Below are positions 46,201 through 56,485 of a stretch of 64,000 nucleotides of DNA, one piece after another. The stretch is from Anagrus nilaparvatae (lineage: Eukaryota; Arthropoda; Insecta; Hymenoptera; Mymaridae). A program made the translations under genes and the position numbers. Under the pieces are notes generated by a model. It saw nothing but the letters and a program-made list of their open reading frames with translations. It did no database searches and was not told the origin of the DNA. Each line of letters starts with the position of its first letter. The first letter of the stretch is position 1. The DNA is taken from positions 26,326,501-26,390,500 of the forward strand of contig JAKSXM010000231.1 in the NCBI GenBank assembly GCA_022575985.1. Direction: 5' to 3'.

Positions 46201-46759
46201 ACAATTTGAAAGAAATTCCTGATTTAAAAAAAGCAGGGTATAAAATAGTCGAAGTACTAAATTTGTCCTACAACAATGTAACAAACCTGACGGAAAGCAT
46301 TCTGCTCGGAAAATTAAAGGTAATTAACAACAATATATAAGAGGGATTATAATTGAGAAGTAACTGATCAATTTTTTTTTACAGAAATTGGAGTTAAATA
46401 GCAATAACTTGGTCAACGTTCAAAGGAGCATTCTCAAGGATTATTTAACAAAGAACAGGACGCTGCGATTTTATAATAATCCTTTAAACTGTGATTGCCA
46501 AATTTACAATTTACTTCCAATGTTAATCGATAACGCAATGAATAAATTCGAGCTCCAAAAATTTACTTGTAATGCCGACAAAACTCCTATATTTAACCTA
46601 AATTTGGAAAACAATTGTCAACCGTCACATAAATATTTTTACTTTATTTTGATATTTACAATTTTAATTAGTAATTTAATAATTGGTTCTATAATAGGAT
46701 TATACTTTAAATATAAACTTCAAAAGCACTATTTTAAATTTGTCAAAAATTCTACCTAG
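43221..46759 (+). CDS. Toll-like LRR membrane protein lacking a TIR domain
   Basis: Exons 43221-43554, 43682-44318, 44404-44698, 45699-46319 and 46385-46759 join in phases 1,2,0,0 to 753 residues. Layout: signal peptide about 1-17 (MFFKSIVLFFMIYAHIEA), a short N-terminal Cys-containing region, LRRs about 112-450 (SLPEKIFAGQRKLRTLILKS, LQLLDLSHNPIVKLQ), an LRRCT (CDCNIYHVLSFLQ ... YTC), an LRRNT (LCSPQGKCDC ... LLVDCSARNL), a short second LRR set, a second LRRCT (NPLNCDCQIYNLLP ... FTC), a transmembrane helix at about 713-737 and a 16-residue tail. This is the domain order of an insect Toll ectodomain, where Spaetzle-type ligands bind, but a stop replaces the ~150-residue cytoplasmic TIR, so it cannot signal through MyD88 itself. 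It may be a decoy or dominant-negative receptor. LRR proteins of this sort are reported from venom of aphid parasitoids, but no expression evidence is visible here. The start was chosen because this ATG begins the signal peptide. Confidence 0.85.
45516..45697. mobile_element. Hairpin repeat abutting the exon 4 acceptor
   Basis: CACGGCGAGGCTGCTTTGCT on the left mirrors AGCAAAGCAGCCTGGCCGTG on the right. The interior is a run of ~15-bp 'ttcaagcaaatgcttgaa' palindromic units. The right edge runs into GTGCAG|ACT, the acceptor of exon 4. The second copy (57166-57381) has 38 more bases of the same units. A diverged fragment (CCCACGGTAAAGCTGCTTTC) lies downstream of the gene at 46896. Confidence 0.65.
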
Positions 46760-47121
46760 TATAACGCCTTTGATAAACTTGTGTTCTTTTAATAATTTTT
46801 TTTGAAAATCTACTAATTTTTTTTATAGTAATTTTACTGCTAGTAGTAATTTTACTATTTCGTAAGAATTTATTGATATTTTATCCAGACTCCCACGGTA
46901 AAGCTGCTTTCGAATTAATTGGTTGAATATTCGATTGCAATTAACTTATTCTTTTAATAATTCGCTCAAATATTATTTATATTATTAAAAATTAATTCTA
47001 TATTGATCTACACCGTGTGTGATATTATTCTTTAATAGATTTTAAATATTGAAAAAAGTCATTTATTGAAAGTAAATTTGAAATTATATAATTATAGATA
47101 ATTACATATTTGTAATCCTCT

Positions 47122-47127
47122 AATAAA
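47122..47127 (+). promoter_or_regulatory. Possible polyadenylation signal of the Toll-like gene
   Basis: AATAAA lies 363 bases after the stop codon at 46757-46759, upstream of the retrotransposon insertion, so the BEL element would not interrupt the transcript. Positional evidence only. Confidence 0.3.
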
Positions 47128-47426
47128 ACTTTAAAAAATTTTTGTTTTTTATTCTTTGTTTTTTGTAAAAATATATATACCTATAAAAAAATTGACTCAT
47201 TATAAGACTGTAAACTATAAAAAAAAAACTAAAAATAAACAAGTATTCAAAAAAATATTTTTTATTTTTTGATTCTTTATGAAATTATATACTTTCATAT
47301 AATTATATTGGCTCCCAGTCAATTCACATCATCTACCAAAGAATATTCTATTTCAAATTATCCATTCAAGCTATATTCAAGCACAACTACCTAACAGTAG
47401 ATTTTCAAAGGTAAGATTAGACAATT

Positions 47427-48402
47427 TGTTAATTAATCTCGCGGATTTTCGTTCAAAATTTCCATGATCTTCTAGAAGACGTATTTCGATTTCACGACAG
47501 GTGGACGCGAAAGACGACTTCTCGTTGGATCATGAAGATGGCGTTACCGACCGGTAATGCCATAAGAATTATACCAAATTATAACAATAAAAATAACATG
47601 AATTGTTTAATTACGATTAATCATAGTATAATTTCTTTATTTCGCGATTCAGGTTAAAAATATTTAATATTCGCGTCTATTTATTTTATTAAATTTTAAA
47701 AAATAATAAATTCGTGTTTTACAAGAATAAGTCCCTAGTATAGTAACTTTATTTTCGCCCAATTAGCGCGCGCGTGGAAAGAGACAGAGAGATGCGAGAC
47801 TCATACGCGTTTTAACGTCGCGGGCGGAGTTCATTCTCTACTCAGAGTTCTTGGTGAAAAGACGCTTCATATATTTTCATTGACCGAGTTCGAGAATTCC
47901 GTTCCTGCAAACGCTGTTCAAGGAGGTGGTGAATTTCTTGTTTTTCGAGTGTGTGTGCCTGTCGAAGATAAATTTTGCGAGGATACCTGGTGGAGAATAT
48001 CACAGCTTGGCCAAGGTGGTAAAAAGTGGGTCTTTATTTTAAGACCGTGACCGGAAGAGTTCCGGTCAGTGTGCAAAAGGTGGGCTGAAAGGCCGCGACT
48101 GGACGTGGTCCAGTTGACGTTTCGTGCGGATACCAGGTATTTTTTGTTTATTTAGTGTGAATGTGAGTGTGTGTGTTTGTGTTAGGTTATTATCTTACTG
48201 AGCAGCGTCACCAAGAACAATATAAGTCCAGGCCCTTTTCAGGGCGGGCACAATTAAATTATACGTAAGGACGATTGCTCAGAATAAGACTCAAGTCAGG
48301 TTTATTTAGTTTTAAGTGGATTATTAATAAAGTTTTAATAAAATAAAATAACCTCAAATTTCCTATCCTTTTCCTTTCCTTTAATTTTAATATTTATTTA
48401 CA
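47427..48402 (+). repeat. BEL 5' LTR (LTR1)
   Basis: 976 bp from TGTTAATTAATC to TATTTACA. It contains AATAAA near 48328. Diagnostic bases against LTR2: A at 47458, T at 47748, then G in AAACGCTG, C in CAGCTTGG and A in GCTCAGAA. Confidence 0.95.
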
Positions 48403-48406
48403 ATTT

Positions 48407-48423
48407 TGGTGCCGTGAACCCGG
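48407..48423 (+). promoter_or_regulatory. Primer-binding site of the BEL element
   Basis: TGGTGCCGTGAACCCGG begins four bases after the 5' LTR. TGG followed by sequence resembling the complement of a tRNA acceptor stem is the expected priming site for minus-strand DNA; I cannot name the tRNA with certainty. Confidence 0.7.
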
Positions 48424-48950
48424 GAAATTATTCCGGCATATAAACCGACTTGAGTGCTTGTCTGAGCGGCGGCGTCCACGCGGCGGTCCTCGTGCTCATA
48501 TTTCATTTTCAATTTCAAATTTAGTTTTTAATTAATTTTAATTTTAATTTTTTTTAGTTTTTAATTAATTTTAATTTTAATTTTATAATAATAATAAGAA
48601 TAATAATAATAATTTTAAATTTTATAATTGCATCATCTCTCTCTCTCTCTCTTTTAATTTTTCCGTTACAGCTATAACTTAGTTTCTTTTCTCAAGCGTG
48701 CGTCGCGGCGTCCATTTTATGCACCCTTTTTATAATACACATAAGTTTTATATTATTTTATTGACGGAATATTCTGACTTATTAAGTTTAATGCTTTGTG
48801 CTATTGATATATTTACCAAATACTTTATTTTTTTATAAACTATAAATTATATTTTCTATTTATTTATTTTGTATTGTATATATTATATTTTAATTGATTT
48901 ACTACTTATATGTAAAAGAGTGTACCATATTTTGCCAGGCAAATAAAGAG

Positions 48951-48981
<31 letters not shown>

Positions 48982-49692
48982 TAAGTTACATTATTTTAAT
49001 AATTTCTTATATTTGATTAATAATTAATATTTTTCAGCGAATTTTAATAAATTAAAATTTGATACTAGCTTAATAAAACAATAATATTGATTGCTAAATT
49101 TTATAATAATTGAGTTATTATTATTAATTTTTGAATTTTTTCATCTTTCTTTATTTAGCATATAAATTAATATTTTAAAATTTTTTGTAATTAAGGTGGC
49201 CCTAGTACCTTCAAAGGTTTAAATTTTTTCAAAAAAATTATTTTCCATATTTTATTTAAAAATTTAATTTTTTAAAAATTTCATTTAATTTACATAATTT
49301 AGGAAGTTGACCCACATATTAAAAAATTGTTTTATTCATTTTATTCATTTTTTAATTTTAATTTAAATATAAAATTTAGGAAGTTGGCCCTCAATATATA
49401 ATTTAGGAATTTGGCCCATAGGAAAAAATTTATGAAGTTGGCCCTCAAAATAAAATTTTTTATTTAATTAATTTTATTTAATTTTATTTAACTTGGATCG
49501 ACTCTTTAAGTTTAAAAATAGCACAAATTAAGGTAGTACACCAATATTTCTTATTTATTCAATTTTAAAATTTATTTAATTATCGAATCACAATAAAACA
49601 AAGTCTTTTGTCGTTTTTTCTTAGTTTAAATTATTCTACAGAATTTAGGTTACGAATTTATATATTTTTTTTAATTTAATTTTCAATTAAAA
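48424..49692 (+). other. BEL leader (5' untranslated) region
   Basis: About 1.27 kb before gag, very AT-rich, with a (CT)n run near 48636-48652, an (AAT)n run at about 48953-48979, and repeated 'ggaagttggccct' phrases near 49377-49445. No coding frame; it presumably holds the packaging signal. Confidence 0.6.
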
Positions 49693-51486
49693 ATGGCTCG
49701 TCGCAAACGTGCTGGCAGACGTCCAGGTAGAGGACGGGGTCGTGGTGTGGGGCGTGATGCTCCTGTTGTTGTACAACCGCCAGTTGCCCCTGTTGTTCGT
49801 GGAGCTCGTGGAGCTCGCGGAGCGCTACGCGGCGCACCCGGTCGTGGCGGCTTGCAACGGGCACAGGAGTTTGATCTTGTACCCAATGCAAGGAATAATA
49901 ATTATAATTTGAGACGATTGCCAGTCGTTCCTCGCCCTGATTCTCCTAATAGTTCAATTCCTGAAATTGATGTTTTAATGGCCGCAAATCAAGATTTTAA
50001 TCGTAGTCGTGGAATGGTTCGCGGACTCAACCGAGGGCGGGGCGATGCCGCCCAAGGTAGAGGCCGTTATCAACCTCCTCCACGAGAGCACGACGCCGTA
50101 GGTGAGGGTCTTATGTTCGATGATATCGAGCCTCTAAATTTAAATCAAGGAGAGGAATTTAATAATAGGGATCTTCTAAACGAGCCTGCTTTCGACAATG
50201 TTCAGCCTGTCCAGCCTGTCCTTCTTGACGAAGTCAACTTGCGCAAGCGCAAAGCGCAACTTGACATTGAAGAAAATCAAGCTAAGCTTCGTATTATAGC
50301 AGCTGAAAAACAGCAAATCGAATTGCAATTGGCCACGGCCACCACAACTCGTACGGTTTTGGATGAAGTCCCTCCTTCTTTTATCAATAATGATTTATCT
50401 GCTACAATTTCTAGAGCCGTTATTCAAGCCTTTAATTCTTCAAACCCTTCCACTTCCTCTGGTTCTTCTGACAATAACCATGCTCTCTTAAATAGATTAG
50501 CTATTGAAAAACGAGACTTAACCTTCGATGGCGATATTTTTAATTGGTTGCATTTCAAAAATAGCTTTGATCAAACAACAAAAGCTGGATCTTACAGCGA
50601 TTCTGATAATGCTATCCGTCTTCATAGGTGCCTTAAGGGCAAAGCTCTACAAGCGGTGCAAAGTCTAATGATGACAAGTACTAGTGGTCGCGAAATTATG
50701 AATGCCCTTGAACGGCAATTTGGTAATACGGAAGAAGTCATCCTTAGATTAGTTACCGCTATTAGAGATTTGCCTAAGCTGACTTCTAATAAGATGAACA
50801 TCGTACCCTTTGCTGCCACTGTCAAAAATAATGTCGCAGCCATGATTAATTTAGGTAATAAAGGTTATCTTTATAATATAGATCTAATTAGGGAAACAAT
50901 AGGTAAATTACCTTTAGTCATGGTTTCAAAATACAATGAATTTGTAGCAGGTAAAGGCGAGACCCCATCTTTAGAAACTTTAGGTGAATTTTTAGATAGA
51001 GAAGCTTCCTTAGCTAGCTTTGCTGGTACTGTTTCCATGTTTGGTAATACTAATCGAGATTCGAATAAATCTGATGCAAATCACTCAAATAAACGAAATG
51101 ATAATCGTGGTAATAATCACAATTCAAGCAGGCGAGTATTCTTAGTTGGTGAAAGCAGTTCTTCTAAACCTCGAAATTCTGCATGCTACTACTGTTCTGA
51201 TAAAGAACATTTGATTCGCAATTGTAAGGAATTTTTAAAGTTATCAAGCGATGATAGATGGCGTTGGGTTAAAACTCTTAAGGCGGAGCGTTGTTATAAG
51301 TGCTTGTGTATACTTAAGGATCACGTGTCGAGAGAATGTAAAGCTGCTTCATGCAATAAATTGGTTGCATCAGGAGACAAATGTGGTCGGCCTCATCACT
51401 TTTTATTGCATTTTACCAAAGGAAAATCTTCTAATCGCCCTACTTCCTCAGTTAACTCCACTCAAGGTAGCTCAAAATCATCTTGA
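49693..51486 (+). CDS. gag: BEL gag polyprotein
   Basis: 597 codons to a TGA at 51484-51486. The N-terminus is Arg/Gly-rich (MARRKRAGRRPGRGRGRGVG), and a central capsid-like part has LTFDGDIFNWLHFKNSFDQ, the BEL gag/DUF1759-type pattern. A canonical CX2CX4HX4C zinc knuckle is at residues 498-511 (CYYCSDKEHLIRNC), followed by a second variant knuckle (CYKCLCILKDHVSREC). The protein forms the particle and binds RNA. GC content and codon use are higher than in nearby host exons. The ATG is the first in the frame, a few bases after an AT-rich leader. The stop lies in the same frame as pol and has the context TGA-CTA-G. Confidence 0.93.
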   Translation: MARRKRAGRRPGRGRGRGVGRDAPVVVQPPVAPVVRGARGARGALRGAPGRGGLQRAQEFDLVPNARNNNYNLRRLPVVPRPDSPNSSIPEIDVLMAANQDFNRSRGMVRGLNRGRGDAAQGRGRYQPPPREHDAVGEGLMFDDIEPLNLNQGEEFNNRDLLNEPAFDNVQPVQPVLLDEVNLRKRKAQLDIEENQAKLRIIAAEKQQIELQLATATTTRTVLDEVPPSFINNDLSATISRAVIQAFNSSNPSTSSGSSDNNHALLNRLAIEKRDLTFDGDIFNWLHFKNSFDQTTKAGSYSDSDNAIRLHRCLKGKALQAVQSLMMTSTSGREIMNALERQFGNTEEVILRLVTAIRDLPKLTSNKMNIVPFAATVKNNVAAMINLGNKGYLYNIDLIRETIGKLPLVMVSKYNEFVAGKGETPSLETLGEFLDREASLASFAGTVSMFGNTNRDSNKSDANHSNKRNDNRGNNHNSSRRVFLVGESSSSKPRNSACYYCSDKEHLIRNCKEFLKLSSDDRWRWVKTLKAERCYKCLCILKDHVSRECKAASCNKLVASGDKCGRPHHFLLHFTKGKSSNRPTSSVNSTQGSSKSS

Positions 51487-54400
51487 CTAGATTCATTCCC
51501 GCTTCTCAAAGTTTTGCCGGTAAATTTAAAAGGGCCGCGAGAAAAAATGAAAATTTTAGCGTTTCTGGATGAAGGTTCTTCAGTATCTCTAATTGATCGT
51601 GATACAGCTTCATCCATAGGCCTAAAAGGAGCCCGCGCGACTCTTCATTTAGATGGTTTAAATGAAACCCCTTTAGATACAAGAATTACTGCTAGGGTAA
51701 ATTGTTCTGTCTCAAACGTGCTCAATTCTAAATTCCATGATTTAAACGGGATTTATGTTATTGAAAGTCTTAAATTACCTCCTCGCTCTTTAAATAAGGA
51801 AACTATAGAAAGTTATAGTCATTTACGCGATTTAGAATTGAGTACTTTTGAATATGAAAGGCCTCGAATATTATTAGGACAAGATAATTGGGATTTGATA
51901 GTTTCTCGTAAATTGCGCGAAGGGAACAAAAATGAACCAGTTGCCTCACTTACTCATTTGGGGTGGGTGGTTCATGGAAATATGAAATCAATTCAACCGG
52001 CAAAACGTAGTTTATTTCACATATCAAAAGCTTCTTCTTTTTCTGTGACTGAGAAGGCGGGTAGTAACTCCGATGAAAATTTGCATGAGTTAGTGAAACA
52101 ATACTTTGCTTTAAAAAGCTTAGGTGTAGGAAAGGTCGCTCGAAAATCTAAATCAGATGAACGAGCCTTAAATATTCTTGAAAAAACGACTCGCTATTGT
52201 GATGGATACTGGGAAACAGGTTTATTATGGGCTCAAGATGATTTGCGTTTACCCAATAATTTTGAGGGAGCTTTATCCCGTTTAAAAGCAGTGGAACGCA
52301 AGTTAGATCGAGACCCGGTTTATGCAGCCTTGTATTATAAGGAAATAAATAGGCTTATTTCCGAAGGTTATGCTGTTTTAAGTGATTCAGTTCCTCGCGA
52401 TTCATGGTTTCTTCCTCATTTCGGAGTTCAAAAATCTGAGAATTTAGATAAGGTACGAGTAGTTCTTGATGCCGCTTATGAATACGCTGGTGTTAGTTAT
52501 AATAATTCTTTATTAGCTGGTCCAGATTTACTAAAATCTCTATTTGGAATTTTATTATCGTTCAGAAAAGGCCGAGTGGCCATTAAAGGGGACATAAAAG
52601 ATATGTTTTTGCGCGTTAAAGTCAAAGAATCTGATCAAAAATATCAGTGTTTTCTATGGCGGGGTCAAGATCGTTCTTCTCCCCCTAAAATCTATAAAAT
52701 GACTTCTTTAATTTTTGGTTCAAAAAGTTCCCCTTGTAGTGCTTTGTATGTTAAAAATCGTAATGCAGAAATGTTTTTAGACAGTCATCCTGATTCGGCT
52801 AATGCTTTGATTAATTGTACTTATATGGATGACTATTTAGAGTCTTTAGATTCGGTTGAAGAAGCACAAAAACGTATTAAAGAAGTCACTTTTATAAATT
52901 CTCACGCTAATTTTCAAATGCATGAATGGGTCAGTAATGCTAAAGAAATTGGGAAAAATTCTAATCAAATAAATTTAGAGGGTTCAGGTGTCGATAAAGC
53001 TTTAGGAATGCAATGGGACACATTTACTGATACTTTGAATTTCGCACTTCGTATGGAAAAAGTGGCTCGCGTTAATGAAAAATCTCATAAAGTACCTACT
53101 AAGCGTGAAATTTTGAGATCAGTGATGTCCTTATATGATCCTCTCGGTTTTTTAAATCCTTTTACTATACGTGCTAAAATTATATTACAAGATGTTTGGA
53201 GACGTGGTACAGATTGGGACGAACCCATAAGCGAGGATAGCGCTAACGAGTGGCAGGCTTGGATTTCTGATCTTCCAAAAACTAACGATTGTAAAATACC
53301 GCGTTGTTTGTTTGAATTTGATTACAAGCCCATTTTTATAGAATTACACACGTTTTGTGACGCCAGTGAAAAGGCTTATGCCGCAGGAGCTTATTCTCGC
53401 GCTTTATATAATAACGGTAAAATCAGTACGCGAATAATAGCTAGTAAAAGTTACGTCACTCCTTTAAAAGCACATTCTATACCAAGATTAGAATTACAGG
53501 CTGCTCTAGTTGGCGCTAGACTTGCAGATTCAATTGTTAAAGATTCTCAAATTAAATTTGATCGAAAAATATTTTGGTCTGATTCTCGGACAGTATTGTG
53601 TTGGATTAAATCAGATAATCTTGCTGATCTTGCAACTAAGTCAAAAAATTTAGATTTGGGTCCTGATGGGTTTTGGCAAAGAGGTCCTGAATTCTTAAGC
53701 AAAAATGAGCAATTATGGCCCGTCCAACCTCCTATTTCAAAGGAAGAATATAAGCAAAAATCGCGTTTAGAAGCAAAAGCATCTGTTATGGTAGTTTATG
53801 AACGTAATTCTCGTTTACCAGACCCCTTAAGATTCAGTAAATGGTCTCGTTTACTTGGATCAACAGCTCGTGTTTCAGTTGCTATGGATAAATTTAGAGG
53901 TTGGAATCGTATCGATGTTGAAGTGGAGGATTTAATAGAAGCTGAAAATCTTTGGTTGATAGAAGCTCAAGCTCAAGATTTTAGCATGGAATCCAAAGCT
54001 TTAAAATCGAATAAGCCATTACCCCTTAATAGTCACATTTTAAAACTTACACCTTATTTGGACAACGGCGGACTTTTGAGAGTTCAAGGTCGTGCTTCTA
54101 AAATTCAAAATGCGGTTGAATTTTGTAATGACCCCGTAATTTTGAAAGGAAATCATCCAGTTGTTCGCTTGCTTATTGCTCATTATCATGTTATATTTAA
54201 TCACTCTAATACTCAAACGGTAGTAAATGAAATAAGACAAAAATACTGGATAACAAGATTGCGGGGGGCGTTGCGAAGTGTAACTACTCATTGTGCAGAA
54301 TGTCAGCTAAGGTTTAATAAACCTGCGATACCCAGAATGAGTGATCTTCCTACAGGAAGATTGGCTCACGGTTCTAATCCTTTTTCTCATTGTGGAATTG

Positions 54401-55284
54401 ACTACTTTGGACCTTTTACAGTAGCCATAGGTAGAAGAAGAGAAAAACGTTGGGGTGTTTTGTTTACTTGCCTAACTATGAGGGCAATTCATCTTGAAAT
54501 AGCAGATACTTTATCTGCTGATTCGTGCATTATGGCGATACAGAGGATGACGGCAAGACGTGGTCAACCGTCAGTCTTCTATTCGGATAATGGCACGAAT
54601 CTACGTGGAGCTCATGAAGAGCTAAAACAAGCTTTAGCGAATTTAAATTTTCAAAAATTGACTGACTATGGCACTAGTATGGGTTCAAAGTGGTATTTCA
54701 TCCCTCCGGCTACACCCCATATGGGTGGAGTCTGGGAATCATTAATTAAAAGCGTGAAACGTGCTATAACTGCAACCTTATTAACCAAAACTCCTCGCGA
54801 AGAAGTTCTTCGAACCCTTTTCGCTGAAGCAGAACATACTGTAAATTCTCGGCCTATTAACTTTGTATCTCCTGAATTAGACGATCAAGAAGCTTTAACT
54901 CCCAATCATTTACTCTTTGGTGCTTCTTCAAAATTTTCAACTCCTCGTAGATATGAAATGATAAGTGGGAGTTATCGGAAACAATGGGTTTATGCTCAAC
55001 AATTAGCTGACGAATTTTGGACACGCTGGATTAAAGAATATCTACCTTCTTTGCTCCCTAGAATGAAATGGACCTCCGAGAGTCCCCCTGTTAAAGTCGG
55101 CGATGTAGTACTTATATGTGACAATTTAGCTCCTCGTAATCAGTGGAAAAAGGGGATAGTTCACAAATTGATACCAGGTTCTGATGGTAGAATAAGACGC
55201 GTGATTCTTAAAACTCAGTTAGGCGAATTAGAACGTTCAGTTGCCAAAATAATAAAATTAGACTTAGCTTCAGACGTCTCGTAA
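51487..55284 (+). CDS. pol: BEL pol polyprotein (protease, RT, RNase H, integrase)
   Basis: 1265 codons open directly after the gag stop, in the same frame. Coding similarity runs back through LLKVLPVNLKGP to the stop, and there is no good start codon near it, so pol is probably made as a gag-pol fusion. In order: aspartic protease (ILAFLDEGSSVSLID), reverse transcriptase (VAIKGDIKDMFLRV; catalytic YMDD at 52822-52833), RNase H (HTFCDASEKAYAAGAY; RLELQAA; FWSDSRTVLCWI), integrase zinc finger (HxxxxNH ... CAEC), integrase core with D (GIDYFGP), D (YSDNGTN) and E (GGVWES), and a C-terminal DUF5641-like domain (VKVGDVVLICD). Between FWSDSRTVLCWIKSD and NLADLATKS, about 45 residues usual in BEL RNase H seem to be missing. 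Confidence 0.93.
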   Translation, partial: LDSFPLLKVLPVNLKGPREKMKILAFLDEGSSVSLIDRDTASSIGLKGARATLHLDGLNETPLDTRITARVNCSVSNVLNSKFHDLNGIYVIESLKLPPRSLNKETIESYSHLRDLELSTFEYERPRILLGQDNWDLIVSRKLREGNKNEPVASLTHLGWVVHGNMKSIQPAKRSLFHISKASSFSVTEKAGSNSDENLHELVKQYFALKSLGVGKVARKSKSDERALNILEKTTRYCDGYWETGLLWAQDDLRLPNNFEGALSRLKAVERKLDRDPVYAALYYKEINRLISEGYAVLSDSVPRDSWFLPHFGVQKSENLDKVRVVLDAAYEYAGVSYNNSLLAGPDLLKSLFGILLSFRKGRVAIKGDIKDMFLRVKVKESDQKYQCFLWRGQDRSSPPKIYKMTSLIFGSKSSPCSALYVKNRNAEMFLDSHPDSANALINCTYMDDYLESLDSVEEAQKRIKEVTFINSHANFQMHEWVSNAKEIGKNSNQINLEGSGVDKALGMQWDTFTDTLNFALRMEKVARVNEKSHKVPTKREILRSVMSLYDPLGFLNPFTIRAKIILQDVWRRGTDWDEPISEDSANEWQAWISDLPKTNDCKIPRCLFEFDYKPIFIELHTFCDASEKAYAAGAYSRALYNNGKISTRIIASKSYVTPLKAHSIPRLELQAALVGARLADSIVKDSQIKFDRKIFWSDSRTVLCWIKSDNLADLATKSKNLDLGPDGFWQRGPEFLSKNEQLWPVQPPISKEEYKQKSRLEAKASVMVVYERNSRLPDPLRFSKWSRLLGSTARVSVAMDKFRGWNRIDVEVEDLIEAENLWLIEAQAQDFSMESKALKSNKPLPLNSHILKLTPYLDNGGLLRVQGRASKIQNAVEFCNDPVILKGNHPVVRLLIAHYHVIFNHSNTQTVVNEIRQKYWITRLRGALRSVTTHCAECQLRFNKPAIPRMSDLPTGRLAHGSNPFSHCGIDYFGPFTVAIGRRREKRWGVLFTCLTMRAIHLEIADTLSADSCIMAIQRMTARRGQPSVFYSDNGTNLRGAHEELKQALANLNFQKLTDYGTSMGSKWYFIPPATPHMGGVWESLIKSVKRAITATLLTKTPREEVLRTLFAEAEHTVNSRPINFVSPELDDQEALTPNHLLFGASSKFSTPRRYEMISGSYRKQWVYAQQLADEFWTRWIKEYLPSLLPRMKWTSESPPVKVGDVVLICDNLAPRNQWKKGIVHKLIPGSDGRIRRVILKTQLGELERSVAKIIKLDLASDVS

Positions 55285-55325
55285 CTAGGTGCTCCAATTT
55301 CGAATTCTCGCACCGGGTGGAGAAT

Positions 55326-56301
55326 TGTTAATTAATCTCGCGGATTTTCGTTCAATATTTCCATGATCTTCTAGAAGACGTATTTCGATTTCACGACAGG
55401 TGGACGCGAAAGACGACTTCTCGTTGGATCATGAAGATGGCGTTACCGACCGGTAATGCCATAAGAATTATACCAAATTATAACAATAAAAATAACATGA
55501 ATTGTTTAATTACGATTAATCATAGTATAATTTCTTTATTTCGCGATTCAGGTTAAAAATATTTAATATTCGCGTCTATTTATTTTATTAAATTTTAAAA
55601 AATAATAAATTCGTGTTTTACAAGAATAAGTCCCTAGTATAGTAACATTATTTTCGCCCAATTAGCGCGCGCGTGGAAAGAGACAGAGAGATGCGAGACT
55701 CATACGCGTTTTAACGTCGCGGGCGGAGTTCATTCTCTACTCAGAGTTCTTGGTGAAAAGACGCTTCATATATTTTCATTGACCGAGTTCGAGAATTCCG
55801 TTCCTGCAAACACTGTTCAAGGAGGTGGTGAATTTCTTGTTTTTCGAGTGTGTGTGCCTGTCGAAGATAAATTTTGCGAGGATACCTGGTGGAGAATATC
55901 ACAGTTTGGCCAAGGTGGTAAAAAGTGGGTCTTTATTTTAAGACCGTGACCGGAAGAGTTCCGGTCAGTGTGCAAAAGGTGGGCTGAAAGGCCGCGACTG
56001 GACGTGGTCCAGTTGACGTTTCGTGCGGATACCAGGTATTTTTTGTTTATTTAGTGTGAATGTGAGTGTGTGTGTTTGTGTTAGGTTATTATCTTACTGA
56101 GCAGCGTCACCAAGAACAATATAAGTCCAGGCCCTTTTCAGGGCGGGCACAATTAAATTATACGTAAGGACGATTGCTCTGAATAAGACTCAAGTCAGGT
56201 TTATTTAGTTTTAAGTGGATTATTAATAAAGTTTTAATAAAATAAAATAACCTCAAATTTCCTATCCTTTTCCTTTCCTTTAATTTTAATATTTATTTAC
56301 A
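55326..56301 (+). repeat. BEL 3' LTR (LTR2)
   Basis: 976 bp, preceded by the purine tract GGGTGGAGAA used to prime plus-strand synthesis and followed by the target duplication CAATT. It differs from LTR1 at about five bases: AATATTTCC, GTAACATTA, AAACACTG, CAGTTTGG and CTCTGAAT. Confidence 0.95.
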
Positions 56302-56323
56302 CAATTAAAAAGAAATTAAATTC

Positions 56324-56485
56324 TTTATTTATTTATTGCAATTAACAGCCTCAATAGGCCAATACATAAAATATAAATTCATAAAAATTTTATAAAAATA
56401 ATAGATATATTTGTTTCAATATTTAATTCCTTAAATTATTTTGACTAGAAAAACTAAAACTAAAATTAAAATTATTTCCAATTAT
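56324..56485 (-). mobile_element. 3' end fragment of the Jockey-type family, copy in unit 1
   Basis: TTTATTTATTTATTGCAATT, then ACAGCCTCAATAGGCCAATA, then TTATTTTGACTAGA and TTTCCAATTA match in order the 3' UTR and tail of the element at 15211-15420. Only the 3' end is present. It lies just outside the BEL target duplication. Confidence 0.7.

Larger units (their letters stand above)
47427..56301 (+). mobile_element. BEL/Pao LTR retrotransposon, near-complete
   Basis: It is 8875 bp with two 976-bp LTRs (TGTT...TACA) that differ at about five sites, so the insertion is young. CAATT flanks both ends (47422-47426, 56302-56306), a 5-bp target duplication typical of the group. Inside are a tRNA-type primer site, gag, and pol in the order protease, reverse transcriptase, RNase H, integrase, which marks BEL/Pao. 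There is no envelope frame. It lies 667 bp past the stop of the Toll-like LRR gene, on the same strand. Two features may affect activity: the TGA between gag and pol, and an apparent in-frame gap in RNase H. Confidence 0.95.

Noticed and set aside
49676..49912. Frames overlapping the start of gag in other phases and on the minus strand
   Set aside because: Shadow frames caused by the GC-richer Arg/Gly repeat coding of gag.
55285..55325. A possible envelope gene after pol
   Set aside because: Only 41 bases separate pol from the 3' LTR; there is no room for env.
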